From contig JAIOSU010000198.1 of the NCBI GenBank assembly GCA_021107455.1, forward strand, positions 1 through 49,733: DNA of 49,733 nucleotides, written 5' to 3'. Of the stretch, positions 1-8,518 are shown piece by piece; the first letter of the stretch is position 1; the number at the start of each line of letters is the position of its first letter. A program made the position numbers and the translations under genes. The DNA comes from Clostridiales bacterium. Lineage in GTDB: Bacteria > Bacillota > Clostridia > Peptostreptococcales > Acidaminobacteraceae. Under the pieces are notes generated by a model, which saw only the letters and a list, made by a program, of their open reading frames with translations, was not told the origin of the DNA and did no database searches.

Positions 1-219
1 ATCAAGAGACGAAATAATCCGCGTTACCACTCTTATTGAAAAAGAAAACTTTTTCCACTCGATATCTATAACGGAGACGACCGTTCAATCAGCTCTGGGG
101 CCAATCAAAATCTCATGGGTTCTATTCATTGACATGTGTTACCGGACTCTCACCATCACCGACTCGCTAAAAAGGAACATATCGACTACTTGCCCACTCA
201 TTGATTTACTATGAATTTG
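1..219 (-). ncRNA. T-box riboswitch leader, partial at left edge
   Basis: The minus strand carries a T-box sequence (AGAGTGGTAACGCGG, positions 19-33) and upstream Stem I-like elements such as GGTGATGGTGAGAG. The regulated gene lies beyond the left edge, and the terminator is cut by the window end. Compared with the three complete T-boxes in this window, the likely specifier codon is AAC (Asn) at 119-121, just before CCATGAG. CCC (Pro) at 117-119 is a weaker alternative. T-box leaders bind uncharged tRNA and permit readthrough; the exact target gene cannot be seen. Confidence 0.88.
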
Positions 220-225
220 AAGTTA

Positions 226-254
226 ATTTTAGCATAACAAAGCTGTATTTTCAA
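226..254 (-). promoter_or_regulatory. SigA-type promoter of the left-edge T-box unit
   Basis: On the minus strand TTGAAA (249-254) and TAAAAT (226-231) are separated by 17 bases, placing the transcript start just ahead of the T-box leader. Confidence 0.6.
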
Positions 255-315
255 CTGTTTATGTAAAGTTTTTATGAATTTATAAGATTTGGTGCCTTTT
301 TTGTGTCGAGTCCGT

Positions 316-321
316 TATAAT
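316..321 (+). promoter_or_regulatory. -10 box of rhomboid gene promoter
   Basis: A perfect TATAAT lies about 35 bases before the rhomboid start codon. No good -35 box sits at 17 bases (TGCCTT), so only the -10 element is supported. Confidence 0.45.
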
Positions 322-355
322 ACTATATATCACACTCATTTTAAAGGAGCTACAG

Positions 356-1174
356 ATGGCAAATTTGAATTATTACAAAGCAAAGATCAAAGCATTCTCA
401 TTAACCGAGTGGTTGATTGGCATCAACGTCTTCATGTTCTTGTTGACGCAGTTAGTGACCATGACAACCGGTAACGGACTTGTCCGTTTGGGTGCTAAAG
501 TCAACATACTGATCAGTCTGGGAGAATACTGGAGATTACTCACCTCCATGTTTTTACACGCCGATATCATGCATCTTGTTTTCAATATGCTTGCACTTTT
601 CATACTTGGCAGGGATATAGAGCGTTTCTTTGGAAAGAAGAAATTCCTTGTTATCTATTTCATTTCCGGTTTAATCGGTTCGGCACTCAGTTATTTGATC
701 GTGCCAAATGTTTCCGTCGGTGCTTCAGGCGCAATTTTCGGTCTGATGGGAGCAAATCTTTTTCTCTACAAAATTAATCCAACGGTCTACAAGCGCATAT
801 ACGGTTCAGATTTTTTGATTCTAATCGGTGTCAATCTAGTGATTGGATTTATTAGACCCAATATAGATATGGCAGGTCATATCGGCGGCTTGATTGGTGG
901 CTTCATAACTGCATTTGCGGTGGGTCTTAATTTTGAGAAGGCATTTGTTCCAAAACGGATCGCATTTCAACTGATTTCTGCAATCATTTTAATCGTGCCG
1001 ATTTTCATAGGTTCAATACGAATGACCTCAACTCCTGAAACATATGCCAGTGGAGCTTATTATCACTACACAATAGACAACATTTCAACTGCAAACCGAT
1101 ATATTGATAAAGGCATACGAAAGTTTCCAAATGATCCGGATCTAAATTCGATCAAAACCATCATCAATCAATAG
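356..1174 (+). CDS. Rhomboid family intramembrane serine protease
   Basis: A 272-residue polytopic membrane protein with rhomboid signatures: the serine motif GASGAIFG (Ser about residue 124), the catalytic histidine in AGHIGG (about residue 175), and the HxxxxxxN-type HADIMHLVFN segment in an early helix. Rhomboids cleave transmembrane helices of substrates within the membrane; the substrate here is unknown. The C-terminal tail (STANRYIDKGIRKFPNDP) resembles half a TPR unit, as found in GluP-like Gram-positive rhomboids. The start is set by AAGGAG seven bases upstream of ATG. The gene stands alone on the plus strand and converges on pxpC with only six bases between the coding ends. Confidence 0.93.
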   Translation: MANLNYYKAKIKAFSLTEWLIGINVFMFLLTQLVTMTTGNGLVRLGAKVNILISLGEYWRLLTSMFLHADIMHLVFNMLALFILGRDIERFFGKKKFLVIYFISGLIGSALSYLIVPNVSVGASGAIFGLMGANLFLYKINPTVYKRIYGSDFLILIGVNLVIGFIRPNIDMAGHIGGLIGGFITAFAVGLNFEKAFVPKRIAFQLISAIILIVPIFIGSIRMTSTPETYASGAYYHYTIDNISTANRYIDKGIRKFPNDPDLNSIKTIINQ

Positions 1175-1180
1175 AAATTA

Positions 1181-2224
1181 TTAGACTGATTCAAGTTCTT
1201 CAACCAATAAATCATAGTGTTGATTTTTCACATTGACCATGAATTGTTTGGAAGAGATGATTTCAGTCTTATCTTTTTTTTGTCGAATCTGGTTTTGCCT
1301 TCTAGCCCTTTCCAGATCAATCTTCTCCAGTTCATGTTGTCCAATTCTTATGAATCGAATGAAATCTCCAGGCCGTGCTTGTGCAAGAACCGGTAAATCG
1401 GTTGAAACCACGGTTCCAATTTTAGTGTATCCACCAGTTGTCTGTCGATCGGCCATCATGATTATAGGCTGACCATCTCCAGGAATTTGAATCGCACCAA
1501 ATGGAATTGCATCAGACAAGATGTCAGGTGATTCTATATGCTCTACCGCTTGTCCTTTAAGTCGGAGTCCCATACGATTACTGGTCGTGGTCATCTCGTA
1601 TTCACAGTTGAAAAAAGTATCTATTCCTATAGAAGTGAATGCATCTTCTTGAGGTCCGAGAAGCACCCTCACCTCTTTGACTTTGGATGTCAATTGCTTG
1701 AAGTAAGGATCTACATAAGTTGTCAAATTTCTTTTGACGGCACCTTTTGTCCAAATTGCGCTCAAAACATCTCCACGCTTCAATGCTCTACCGGATAGTC
1801 CACCAATCTTTGCCTTTTCATCCGTCGAGTATGAATTGAGAAACTTATCAATTCCGCTCCAGGTTCCCTGTATGGCCATGTAATTTCGGATGCCTGACTG
1901 GCATGATTTCAGTTCTACTTGATCCCCTCTATTGAGGAGATAACTTTCCCATAACCTTGCTTGAACAGAATTGATTTTCATTTCTGTTATTGCTCCAGTC
2001 ACACATATAACAACAGGCTTATGGACCAAAGCTTTGAATGACCCTCCGAGAATTTCCAGTGCAGGCGTTCCTGAGAGGTTGCCTACGATAGAATTGGCAT
2101 AATCATATGCAAAAACATCCATCACACCAGATTGTGAAACCCCATAGTCAAGTCCACCATATCTACCATGGTCTTGTATGGAACACTGTATTCCAGGATT
2201 TATGATCTCAATTTTAGCAAGCAT
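1181..2224 (-). CDS. pxpC: 5-oxoprolinase subunit C (biotin-dependent carboxyltransferase-like)
   Basis: KipA/PxpC family. PxpA, PxpB and PxpC together hydrolyse 5-oxoproline (pyroglutamate) to glutamate with ATP. Family signatures include SIQDHGRYG near the N terminus and GGYTKIGTVVSTDLP near the C terminus. The ORF track begins 19 codons too early; I choose the ATG at 2224 (MLAKIEIINPG), which has GGAGG at proper spacing and overlaps pxpB by 11 bases, a sign of translational coupling. The product is about 347 residues, normal for the family. It is the last gene of the unit and ends six bases from the convergent rhomboid gene. Confidence 0.9.
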   Translation of the reverse strand: MLAKIEIINPGIQCSIQDHGRYGGLDYGVSQSGVMDVFAYDYANSIVGNLSGTPALEILGGSFKALVHKPVVICVTGAITEMKINSVQARLWESYLLNRGDQVELKSCQSGIRNYMAIQGTWSGIDKFLNSYSTDEKAKIGGLSGRALKRGDVLSAIWTKGAVKRNLTTYVDPYFKQLTSKVKEVRVLLGPQEDAFTSIGIDTFFNCEYEMTTTSNRMGLRLKGQAVEHIESPDILSDAIPFGAIQIPGDGQPIIMMADRQTTGGYTKIGTVVSTDLPVLAQARPGDFIRFIRIGQHELEKIDLERARRQNQIRQKKDKTEIISSKQFMVNVKNQHYDLLVEELESV

Positions 2225-2906
2225 ATGTGCGCCCTCCAGCCAGTAAAATTCTTTCAAATTCAATCGAGTCAATGGGTACAAATCTCACAGTTTGTCCGGA
2301 AGACAGTAAAAAAGGACATTGATCTAATGGGTCAAATAACTTCAGCGGTGTTCTACCGATCAGATTCCAACCGCCGGGAGAATCAATCGGATATATTCCC
2401 GTCTGCTTATCCGCTATACCGACAGAACCTGCCTTTATTTTCATTCGTGGCGACTTGAGTCTAGGAGTTGCAATGGACGGATCCATTCCGCCAAAGTATG
2501 GAAAACCAGGTGAAAATCCCAACATATATATCCTATAATCTGTTCCACAGTGTCTATTTACAACTTCTTCACGAGTGATTCCACAGTGAGTGGCTACACG
2601 ATCAAGATCTTCTCCATCGTATAGAATAGGGATAATTAATAAATTGCTGTCTAAAGACTGATTCGGAAGGACGGTATCACACTGGTCCGAGATAATCTCC
2701 ACAAGTTTCTCACGAGAAATCTCTAGAGCATCGTAATAAACTGAGATAGTGTGAAAAGTGGATGTCACAGCATCAACTCCTTGAAGTTCCATTTGAATCA
2801 ATCTGTTCTTTATAGCATTCACTTTTTTATTGATAAATTCATCTATTTTCTCTTCGAAATAGATGCAAATCATTCGATCACCCAACCATTTGATAGAATA
2901 GTTCAT
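2214..2906 (-). CDS. pxpB: 5-oxoprolinase subunit B (KipI family)
   Basis: A 230-residue protein of the KipI/PxpB (allophanate hydrolase subunit 1-like) family. The conserved core is readable: FSPGFPYFGGMDP, then KAGSVGIADKQTGIYP and DSPGGWNLIGRTP. It works with PxpC in the ATP-dependent 5-oxoprolinase complex; in Bacillus the homologue KipI also inhibits the sporulation kinase KinA, but nothing here shows that role. It follows pxpA by 12 bases and overlaps pxpC. The compact A-B-C order lacks the NRAMP transporter and KipR regulator seen in the Bacillus locus. Confidence 0.92.
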   Translation of the reverse strand: MNYSIKWLGDRMICIYFEEKIDEFINKKVNAIKNRLIQMELQGVDAVTSTFHTISVYYDALEISREKLVEIISDQCDTVLPNQSLDSNLLIIPILYDGEDLDRVATHCGITREEVVNRHCGTDYRIYMLGFSPGFPYFGGMDPSIATPRLKSPRMKIKAGSVGIADKQTGIYPIDSPGGWNLIGRTPLKLFDPLDQCPFLLSSGQTVRFVPIDSIEFERILLAGGRTYAC

Positions 2907-2918
2907 AAGCTCACCTTA

Positions 2919-3656
2919 TCAACTGTCACTAAAAGCACGACTCAAAGCCTCAGCAAGCAAAATGGCGTTTTCACCATCTCCGTGAAGACAAATGGTATCT
3001 GCTTTCAAGTTGATCCAATTGTTGTTTATGGTTTTGATACGACCACTCTTCCTCAGTTCCATCATCCTCTCAACAGCTTCAGAAACAGATTCTATGAGTG
3101 CTCCAGGAAGTTTCCTGTCCACTAATGAGCCATCTTCCTCATATGCACGATCAGCAAATGCCTCGGCATAAAAGCAAAGTCCGTAATCCAAACAAGCTTT
3201 TTCCATTTGGCTTCCTGGCAAACCAAACATAACAAGTCCAGAGTCAATGCTTAATATCGCTTTAACGACAATCTTTGAGGCATCATAATCCTTTGCAAGA
3301 TCATTATAAAGCGCTCCATGAGGTTTTACGTGTACAAGTTTCACATCCAGTGATTTACACATTCCAAGCATTGCTCCGACCTGATAAACCACAAGATTAT
3401 GTAGTTCATCATGACTCATAGGAATAGAACGTCTGCCAAATCCTTTCAGATCAGGATAACCAGGATGGGCACCAACATTGATATTGAATTTTTTACAAAG
3501 CGCAACAGTATTGTACATGGTGTCGGGATCGCCCGCATGAAAACCACAGGCGATATTTGCAGAAGTAATATATGGCATCAGTGCTTCATCATTACCAATA
3601 CCATAAATTCCAAACTGTTCTCCAATATCCGCATTAAGATCGAGTTTCTTTTCCAT
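2919..3656 (-). CDS. pxpA: 5-oxoprolinase subunit A (LamB/YcsF family)
   Basis: A 245-residue LamB/YcsF protein, the expected length. Signatures: DLNADIGEQFG at the N terminus (family consensus DLNCDLGE), ANIACGFHAGDP, GAHPGYPDLKGFGRR, VKPHGALYND and EAFADRAY. It is the first gene of pxpABC and starts eight bases after mutS2, with a GAGGGGAT ribosome binding site; no promoter is visible between them, so it is probably transcribed with mutS2. Its role is cytoplasmic 5-oxoproline detoxification or salvage to glutamate. Confidence 0.94.
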   Translation of the reverse strand: MEKKLDLNADIGEQFGIYGIGNDEALMPYITSANIACGFHAGDPDTMYNTVALCKKFNINVGAHPGYPDLKGFGRRSIPMSHDELHNLVVYQVGAMLGMCKSLDVKLVHVKPHGALYNDLAKDYDASKIVVKAILSIDSGLVMFGLPGSQMEKACLDYGLCFYAEAFADRAYEEDGSLVDRKLPGALIESVSEAVERMMELRKSGRIKTINNNWINLKADTICLHGDGENAILLAEALSRAFSDS

Positions 3657-3664
3657 ATCCCCTC

Positions 3665-6034
3665 CTATTTGAGTTCGATGACCGTCGCACCGTTACCGCC
3701 TTCATTATAAGCGGCATATTCAAAAGATTTGACATGTGGATGCCTCTTAAAGTGTTCATGAAGCCCTTTTCTTAAGACACCAGTCCCTTTTCCATGAATG
3801 ATTCTTACATGTGACAAACTTGAAAGCGCAGCATCGTCGAGATATTTATCAATCACAGTTATCGCCTCTTCAATATTTTCACCTCTGACATCGATTTCAG
3901 GACTGATGGTTAAACTACTGGATCTGACTTCTTTGATTTTTTGATAGGTTCTTTCATCAGCTTTCTTTTTTGAAAGCGGCATCAACTGTTTGATATTAAC
4001 GTTCATTTTCATAAGACCAACTTGAACGGTAAGTTCACCTTTATCATTTGGTAAAGTGAGAACCGAACCATCTTGGTTGATGCTAAGTACCCGCACGGAG
4101 TCTCCTATCAAAACAGATTCAGGCGCAAATTCACTCACCACATCAGCTTTTATGACGGAATCGGTAACTTGATCCAGCCCTGTTTGCAATCGCCTGCGCA
4201 TTTCTTCTATTTCACGATTTCTGTTCTTTTCATCTGATTTTTTGATGTCTCTCATGGATTTTACAATATCGTCGACTTCATCTTTCGCACTTTTCAGAAG
4301 TGTCTTCGCTTCATCCTTGGCTTTTTTCATCATTTCATCGCGTTGATTGACCCATTTGGTTTCTTTTTCCGCCAGTATTTTTTTCAGTTTTTCGACTTCT
4401 AGACGAATCCGGATTGCCTCATCTCTTTCGGCATCCGCCAATTTTCTGCTTTTTTCAATACTCGCAATGATATCCTCGAACTCAATGTTATCCTGATGAA
4501 CATATTCCTTGGCATGCTCAATCAAGTCTCCACTCAGCCCCAATTTCCTCGAAATCTCAAAAGCGTTGGATTTGCCGGGTATACCTATTAATAGTTTATA
4601 AGTCGGACTAAGTGTTTCCACATTGAACTCCACACTTGCATTTTCTATGCCTTCGTTTGCAATGGCATATGTTTTGAGTTCGGAATAATGTGTGGTCGCC
4701 ATGGTTCTTATGTGTTTCTTCCTGAGTTCATCCAAAATCGACATAGCAAGTGCGGCGCCTTCTGTAGGATCGGTTCCTGCACCGAGCTCGTCAAACAGAA
4801 CCAAAGAATCAGGAGTGACATCTCTTAAAATGGCCACAATATTGGTCATATGTGATGAAAATGTACTCAAACTTTGCTCTATACTCTGTTCATCACCAAT
4901 GTCCGCAAAAACCTGATCAAATACAGCAATCTGGGTTCCATAGTCCGCAGGTACGTGCAGTCCGGCTTGAGCCATTAAAGTCAGTAGACCAACAGTTTTC
5001 AGCGTCACCGTTTTTCCACCGGTATTCGGTCCAGTGATCAATAGAGTAGTGAAATGTTCACCTAGCCATATGTTCGAAGGGACAACTTCGTTTTTGGGAA
5101 GCAGTGGGTGTCTGCCATTTTTAATTCTGAAACATTTGTTGGTGGACAGCTCTGGCTCCACCGCTTTCATTTCAAGAGCCAATTTTCCTTTTGCAAATAT
5201 ATAGTCCAGTTTGGTCAATGAGGTCAAATTGATTGCAATCAAGTCTGCAACATCAGCCACTTCACCTGTAAGCATTCTCAATATACGCTCAATTTCCTTT
5301 TGCTCGCTGATTTTAAGTTCACGAAGTTCGTTGTTGAGTTCCACGACAGCCATCGGTTCAATATAGAAAGTGCTGCCTTTGGCGGATTGGTCATGGACAA
5401 GTCCTTTGATTTGATTTTTGTGTTCACTTTTCACAGGGATTACAAAGCGGTCTTGCCTTATGGTAATCAAAGTATCTTGAAGGTACTTTTGATACACTGG
5501 AGAAGTGATCATTGAGTCCAATTTATTTCTGATCGCCTGATTCTTACTGTCAATGGTCTTACGTATTTTTCTGAGTTCTGGAGATGCATTGTCTGAAACT
5601 TCAGTCTCAGACAGAATACATACTTCAATGTGTTTTTCAAGATCAGTCAAAACCGAAATCTGATTGGCATAAGATGCCAGTATCGGATATTTGATGGTGT
5701 TGGCTTCATTTCCGACAATATACTTTTTAAGTACTCGGGCAGTTCTGAGACTGTCACCAATTTCAATTAATTGCTTAGGCGTCAGACATCCCCCGATTTT
5801 CGACATTTTAAGTGCGGAACCTTGGTCATATATCGGACCAATCGGTGGATTGCTATGCTGGATAATCATATTGACTGCTTCAGTGGTCTCATCTATGGAA
5901 GCCTTCACTTCACTGAGTTCACTAGATGGAATCAACTCTTTGCAAAGCGCTTTTCCCGAAGCTGAGGTCGCTCTTGATTCCAACATATCGATCACTTTAT
6001 TAAATTCTAGGACTTTTAATGTTTTGTTTTTCAT
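3665..6034 (-). CDS. mutS2: Endonuclease MutS2
   Basis: A 789-residue MutS2 protein. It has a MutS core and clamp, a Walker A motif GPNTGGKT (residues 335-342), DELGAGTDPTEGAA (Walker B region) and TTHYSELK, then a long charged coiled coil (about residues 510-630) and a C-terminal Smr nuclease domain (about 715-789, with DVRG and HGKGTGVLR). MutS2 lacks the mismatch-recognition domain; in the family it is linked to suppression of recombination and to rescue of collided ribosomes. The start ATG follows GGGGGAAGT. It sits between the U32 gene pair and pxpABC. Confidence 0.97.
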   Translation of the reverse strand: MKNKTLKVLEFNKVIDMLESRATSASGKALCKELIPSSELSEVKASIDETTEAVNMIIQHSNPPIGPIYDQGSALKMSKIGGCLTPKQLIEIGDSLRTARVLKKYIVGNEANTIKYPILASYANQISVLTDLEKHIEVCILSETEVSDNASPELRKIRKTIDSKNQAIRNKLDSMITSPVYQKYLQDTLITIRQDRFVIPVKSEHKNQIKGLVHDQSAKGSTFYIEPMAVVELNNELRELKISEQKEIERILRMLTGEVADVADLIAINLTSLTKLDYIFAKGKLALEMKAVEPELSTNKCFRIKNGRHPLLPKNEVVPSNIWLGEHFTTLLITGPNTGGKTVTLKTVGLLTLMAQAGLHVPADYGTQIAVFDQVFADIGDEQSIEQSLSTFSSHMTNIVAILRDVTPDSLVLFDELGAGTDPTEGAALAMSILDELRKKHIRTMATTHYSELKTYAIANEGIENASVEFNVETLSPTYKLLIGIPGKSNAFEISRKLGLSGDLIEHAKEYVHQDNIEFEDIIASIEKSRKLADAERDEAIRIRLEVEKLKKILAEKETKWVNQRDEMMKKAKDEAKTLLKSAKDEVDDIVKSMRDIKKSDEKNRNREIEEMRRRLQTGLDQVTDSVIKADVVSEFAPESVLIGDSVRVLSINQDGSVLTLPNDKGELTVQVGLMKMNVNIKQLMPLSKKKADERTYQKIKEVRSSSLTISPEIDVRGENIEEAITVIDKYLDDAALSSLSHVRIIHGKGTGVLRKGLHEHFKRHPHVKSFEYAAYNEGGNGATVIELK

Positions 6035-6046
6035 ACTTCCCCCAAA

Positions 6047-7189
6047 TTATTCTACACCTTTACCGGTGATATGAAAATTGTCATTAAACTGTGGCATTTT
6101 TTTTACAAGATTATTGAAGTCACCTGATGTGGCTATTGTAGTAAGGATTTCCTTTTCTTCCACTGGATTCAGACGATCAAATTCCATTTTGAAGACTCTT
6201 ATTCCGAGTGTTCGAAGTCTAAGCATATTGCTTAACCAATTATGTGTTTTGCCAAATAGAATCTCCACTCTACAATATTCCGCATCACACCTGATAGGAA
6301 AGTGCATTCCCTTTTCATCTATGAGATCATAATCCCTTGATTTACAAAGATTACAACCCGATTTACCAGTAAGTGTTCCACCAACTGGACAATATTCGGA
6401 AACCATTGCCGGCATGTTGCCATAAATGTAATAGCCTAAATTCGACCTTTTCTTAAATGAACCCAGTTCCTGCACACTGAGTTCCGTGGACAATATCACT
6501 GATTCCGCCCCATTAGAAATAAATGTGTCATATGAATCCACATTAAAGCAGTTCATGGTCTCACCGGCAATCCACTTGACTCTTGAAAATCGTTTCAAAT
6601 AAACCATGTGCCCAATATGTGAGAGCACAATTCTTGGAAGAACTCTCTGCAAGGCACATTCGTTTTGATATCTTTCTATGAAATCTTCATGATTTTCAGC
6701 TCTACCAATCCTAGGAAGTACTGGAATCACTCTTTTATCTATCATCTGACTCATGTGATCTTCGTACGCTTTGAGATCATGCATGAACCAAATGGCATCA
6801 AAATCTTTTTCTTTGTGCTCCACTTGATATGAATCTTCAATGCATTCATTCAGGTAATCTTCAGAATAAAAATGCAAATGGAGTTCAATTTTGCCTTCAT
6901 TCCCATTGGATTCCGGCTTGATCAAATCACAAGTTTTACCTGAACGCTCAGGGTGCCAAACAGATAACTTTTCAGTGGCATCATCAACAAGCACCCTTCT
7001 CATACGATTGAGTTCACTGATTGGAATGACGAGTCCATCATCCATATTCACTTCAAATTGACTTAAGTAAAAAGGCGTTCCTCCAAGCTTTGAAAGTTGC
7101 TCAGTGACCCGTTCCACGCTGAGCGGTCTGTTGTTGGCACGTTCAGAAGGCATTTCCGAAACAACTTCCAAACGTAATGTTTGGTTCAC
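6047..7189 (-). CDS. U32 family protein, C-terminal part (DUF3656 region) of a split gene
   Basis: This is the C-terminal half of a long U32 peptidase-type protein: a DUF3656-like region (NRPLSVERVTEQLSKLGGTPF) and a second barrel-like part with VLPRIGR and a cysteine cluster (SGCNLCKSR ... CDAEYC). The reading frame is the same as that of the upstream N-terminal half (7328-8461), and the in-frame sequence stays readable back to 7309. Two stops, TAG at 7310-7312 and TAA at 7328-7330, separate the halves. The GTG at 7189 used here has only a weak ribosome binding site, so translation is uncertain. Long homologues include RlhA, which hydroxylates 23S rRNA C2501. It could be a separately made subunit or a dead half. 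Confidence 0.75.
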   Translation of the reverse strand: MNQTLRLEVVSEMPSERANNRPLSVERVTEQLSKLGGTPFYLSQFEVNMDDGLVIPISELNRMRRVLVDDATEKLSVWHPERSGKTCDLIKPESNGNEGKIELHLHFYSEDYLNECIEDSYQVEHKEKDFDAIWFMHDLKAYEDHMSQMIDKRVIPVLPRIGRAENHEDFIERYQNECALQRVLPRIVLSHIGHMVYLKRFSRVKWIAGETMNCFNVDSYDTFISNGAESVILSTELSVQELGSFKKRSNLGYYIYGNMPAMVSEYCPVGGTLTGKSGCNLCKSRDYDLIDEKGMHFPIRCDAEYCRVEILFGKTHNWLSNMLRLRTLGIRVFKMEFDRLNPVEEKEILTTIATSGDFNNLVKKMPQFNDNFHITGKGVE

Positions 7190-7309
7190 AATTCCGATTA
7201 ATTTTGCTTTCTTTTCCAGATGTGCTTCAAAAAAAAGACTGATCTCATTTACTGGTTTATCGATTTGACTCTCAAGTGTAGCCGCATCAATGTGCTGTTG
7301 ATCATAGGT

Positions 7310-7336
7310 CTAGTAAAATATACAGTATTATACTGT
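7310..7336 (-). other. Break point of the split U32 gene: two in-frame stops and a palindrome
   Basis: On the minus strand the frame reads KYKTV-stop-YCIFY-stop-TYDQQH. The first stop lies in a perfect 15-base palindrome, ACAGTATAATACTGT (7322-7336). A single T-to-A change in the second stop (TAG to AAG) would give YKTYD, which resembles the VYKT-type motif I recall from intact homologues. Confidence 0.7.
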
Positions 7337-8461
7337 TTTGTATTTGAAAGGTACCGTGACAATGCTACCTGCAGCAGCCGTTGAGACCCGCTTTCCATCC
7401 ATTGTTATGACATCGGTTCTCGCACCGACGGTTTTTCCTTTGAACCTCGTCTGAATTTCATCGCCTTTGTTTAGATCGTCTGTCAACTTAAGGGTTAAAA
7501 TACCATCACTTAAGCTGATTGTCTTACCAAGTACTGTTCCATATGAACTTGGCAATTCATAATTCATTAATGATTTATAATCCGCATCAAATAAATGTCC
7601 CTCAGTAAAATCGCGATTGAATACTTTAAACAATTTTTCATGATCGACACTTACAGGATGATCATCCATCGCATTTCTATAGGATGAGACCACAGTATAA
7701 ACATAATCTGGTCCTTTCATTCTTCCTTCAACTTTCAGAGAGACATTACCTAGTGCTTTAAGTTCTTCTATATGTTCATAAACATTGAGATCTTTTGGAC
7801 TCATCAAATAAACTTGCTCTGGTTTGTTCAGCATATTCTCTTTTCCTCTTTCCACAAGAGTATATGCTTTACGACAAGGCTGTGCACATGCACCTCTATT
7901 GCCGCTTCGACCACCAATGAGACTGCTCATAAGACATTGTCCCGAATATGATATGCATAGTGCACCATGAACAAAGAGTTCGATCTCCACATTTGTTATT
8001 TCAGTAATCTCCTTGATTTCAGCGAAACTCAATTCCCTGGATAGGACAACTCTTGAAAAACCTACTGATTGCGCCCACTCTACATCTTTAAGACTATGAA
8101 GAGTCATTTGGGTGCTCGCATGGCAGTGAAGATCCGGAAAAGCGGCTTTTATATTGGCTAAGAGACCTATGTCTTGTAATATAACTGCGTCAACATCGTG
8201 ATTGTATAGAAATTCTACAAACCCAAGAGCTTCAGACATTTCTGTCGATTTGATCAACGTATTGAGCGTCACATAAACCGCTACGTTGCGCTGATGGCAA
8301 TACTTTATAACTTCAACTATTTCCTCGTTTGAAAAATTGTTTGCAGATCGTCTTGCACCGAATTGTCTCCCCGCAAGATAAACAGCATTTGCACCGGCAT
8401 TGACCGCGGCTTTCAAACTTTCGCTTGATCCGGCCGGAGCAAGCAATTCCATTTTATTCAT
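7328..8461 (-). CDS. U32 family peptidase / RlhA-like protein, N-terminal part
   Basis: This encodes a complete U32 domain of about 377 residues: MELLAPAGSSESLKAAV at the start, GANAVYLAG, HASTQMTLHS, the signature ELFVHGALCISYSGQC and the cysteines of GNRGACAQPCR. Family members act in 23S rRNA or tRNA hydroxylation (RlhA, TrhP) and older annotations call them collagenase-like peptidases. I place the start at 8461, the fifth codon of the track ORF, because AGGTG sits five bases before that ATG. The normal continuation into the C-terminal part is cut by the TAA at 7328. Short stand-alone U32 proteins of this size exist, so this half may still work. It follows zapA after a terminator-like hairpin. 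Confidence 0.88.
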   Translation of the reverse strand: MNKMELLAPAGSSESLKAAVNAGANAVYLAGRQFGARRSANNFSNEEIVEVIKYCHQRNVAVYVTLNTLIKSTEMSEALGFVEFLYNHDVDAVILQDIGLLANIKAAFPDLHCHASTQMTLHSLKDVEWAQSVGFSRVVLSRELSFAEIKEITEITNVEIELFVHGALCISYSGQCLMSSLIGGRSGNRGACAQPCRKAYTLVERGKENMLNKPEQVYLMSPKDLNVYEHIEELKALGNVSLKVEGRMKGPDYVYTVVSSYRNAMDDHPVSVDHEKLFKVFNRDFTEGHLFDADYKSLMNYELPSSYGTVLGKTISLSDGILTLKLTDDLNKGDEIQTRFKGKTVGARTDVITMDGKRVSTAAAGSIVTVPFKYKTV

Positions 8462-8478
8462 TAAACACCTCATCCATT

Positions 8479-8514
8479 CAAAAAAAGTGCCCTTAATATA
8501 CTTAAAGGCACTTT
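8479..8514 (-). terminator. Intrinsic terminator after zapA
   Basis: On the minus strand AAAGTGCCTTTAAG pairs with CTTAAGGGCACTTT-type sequence and is followed by a run of T. It lies between the zapA stop and the U32 start. Confidence 0.8.
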
Positions 8515-8518
8515 GTGG

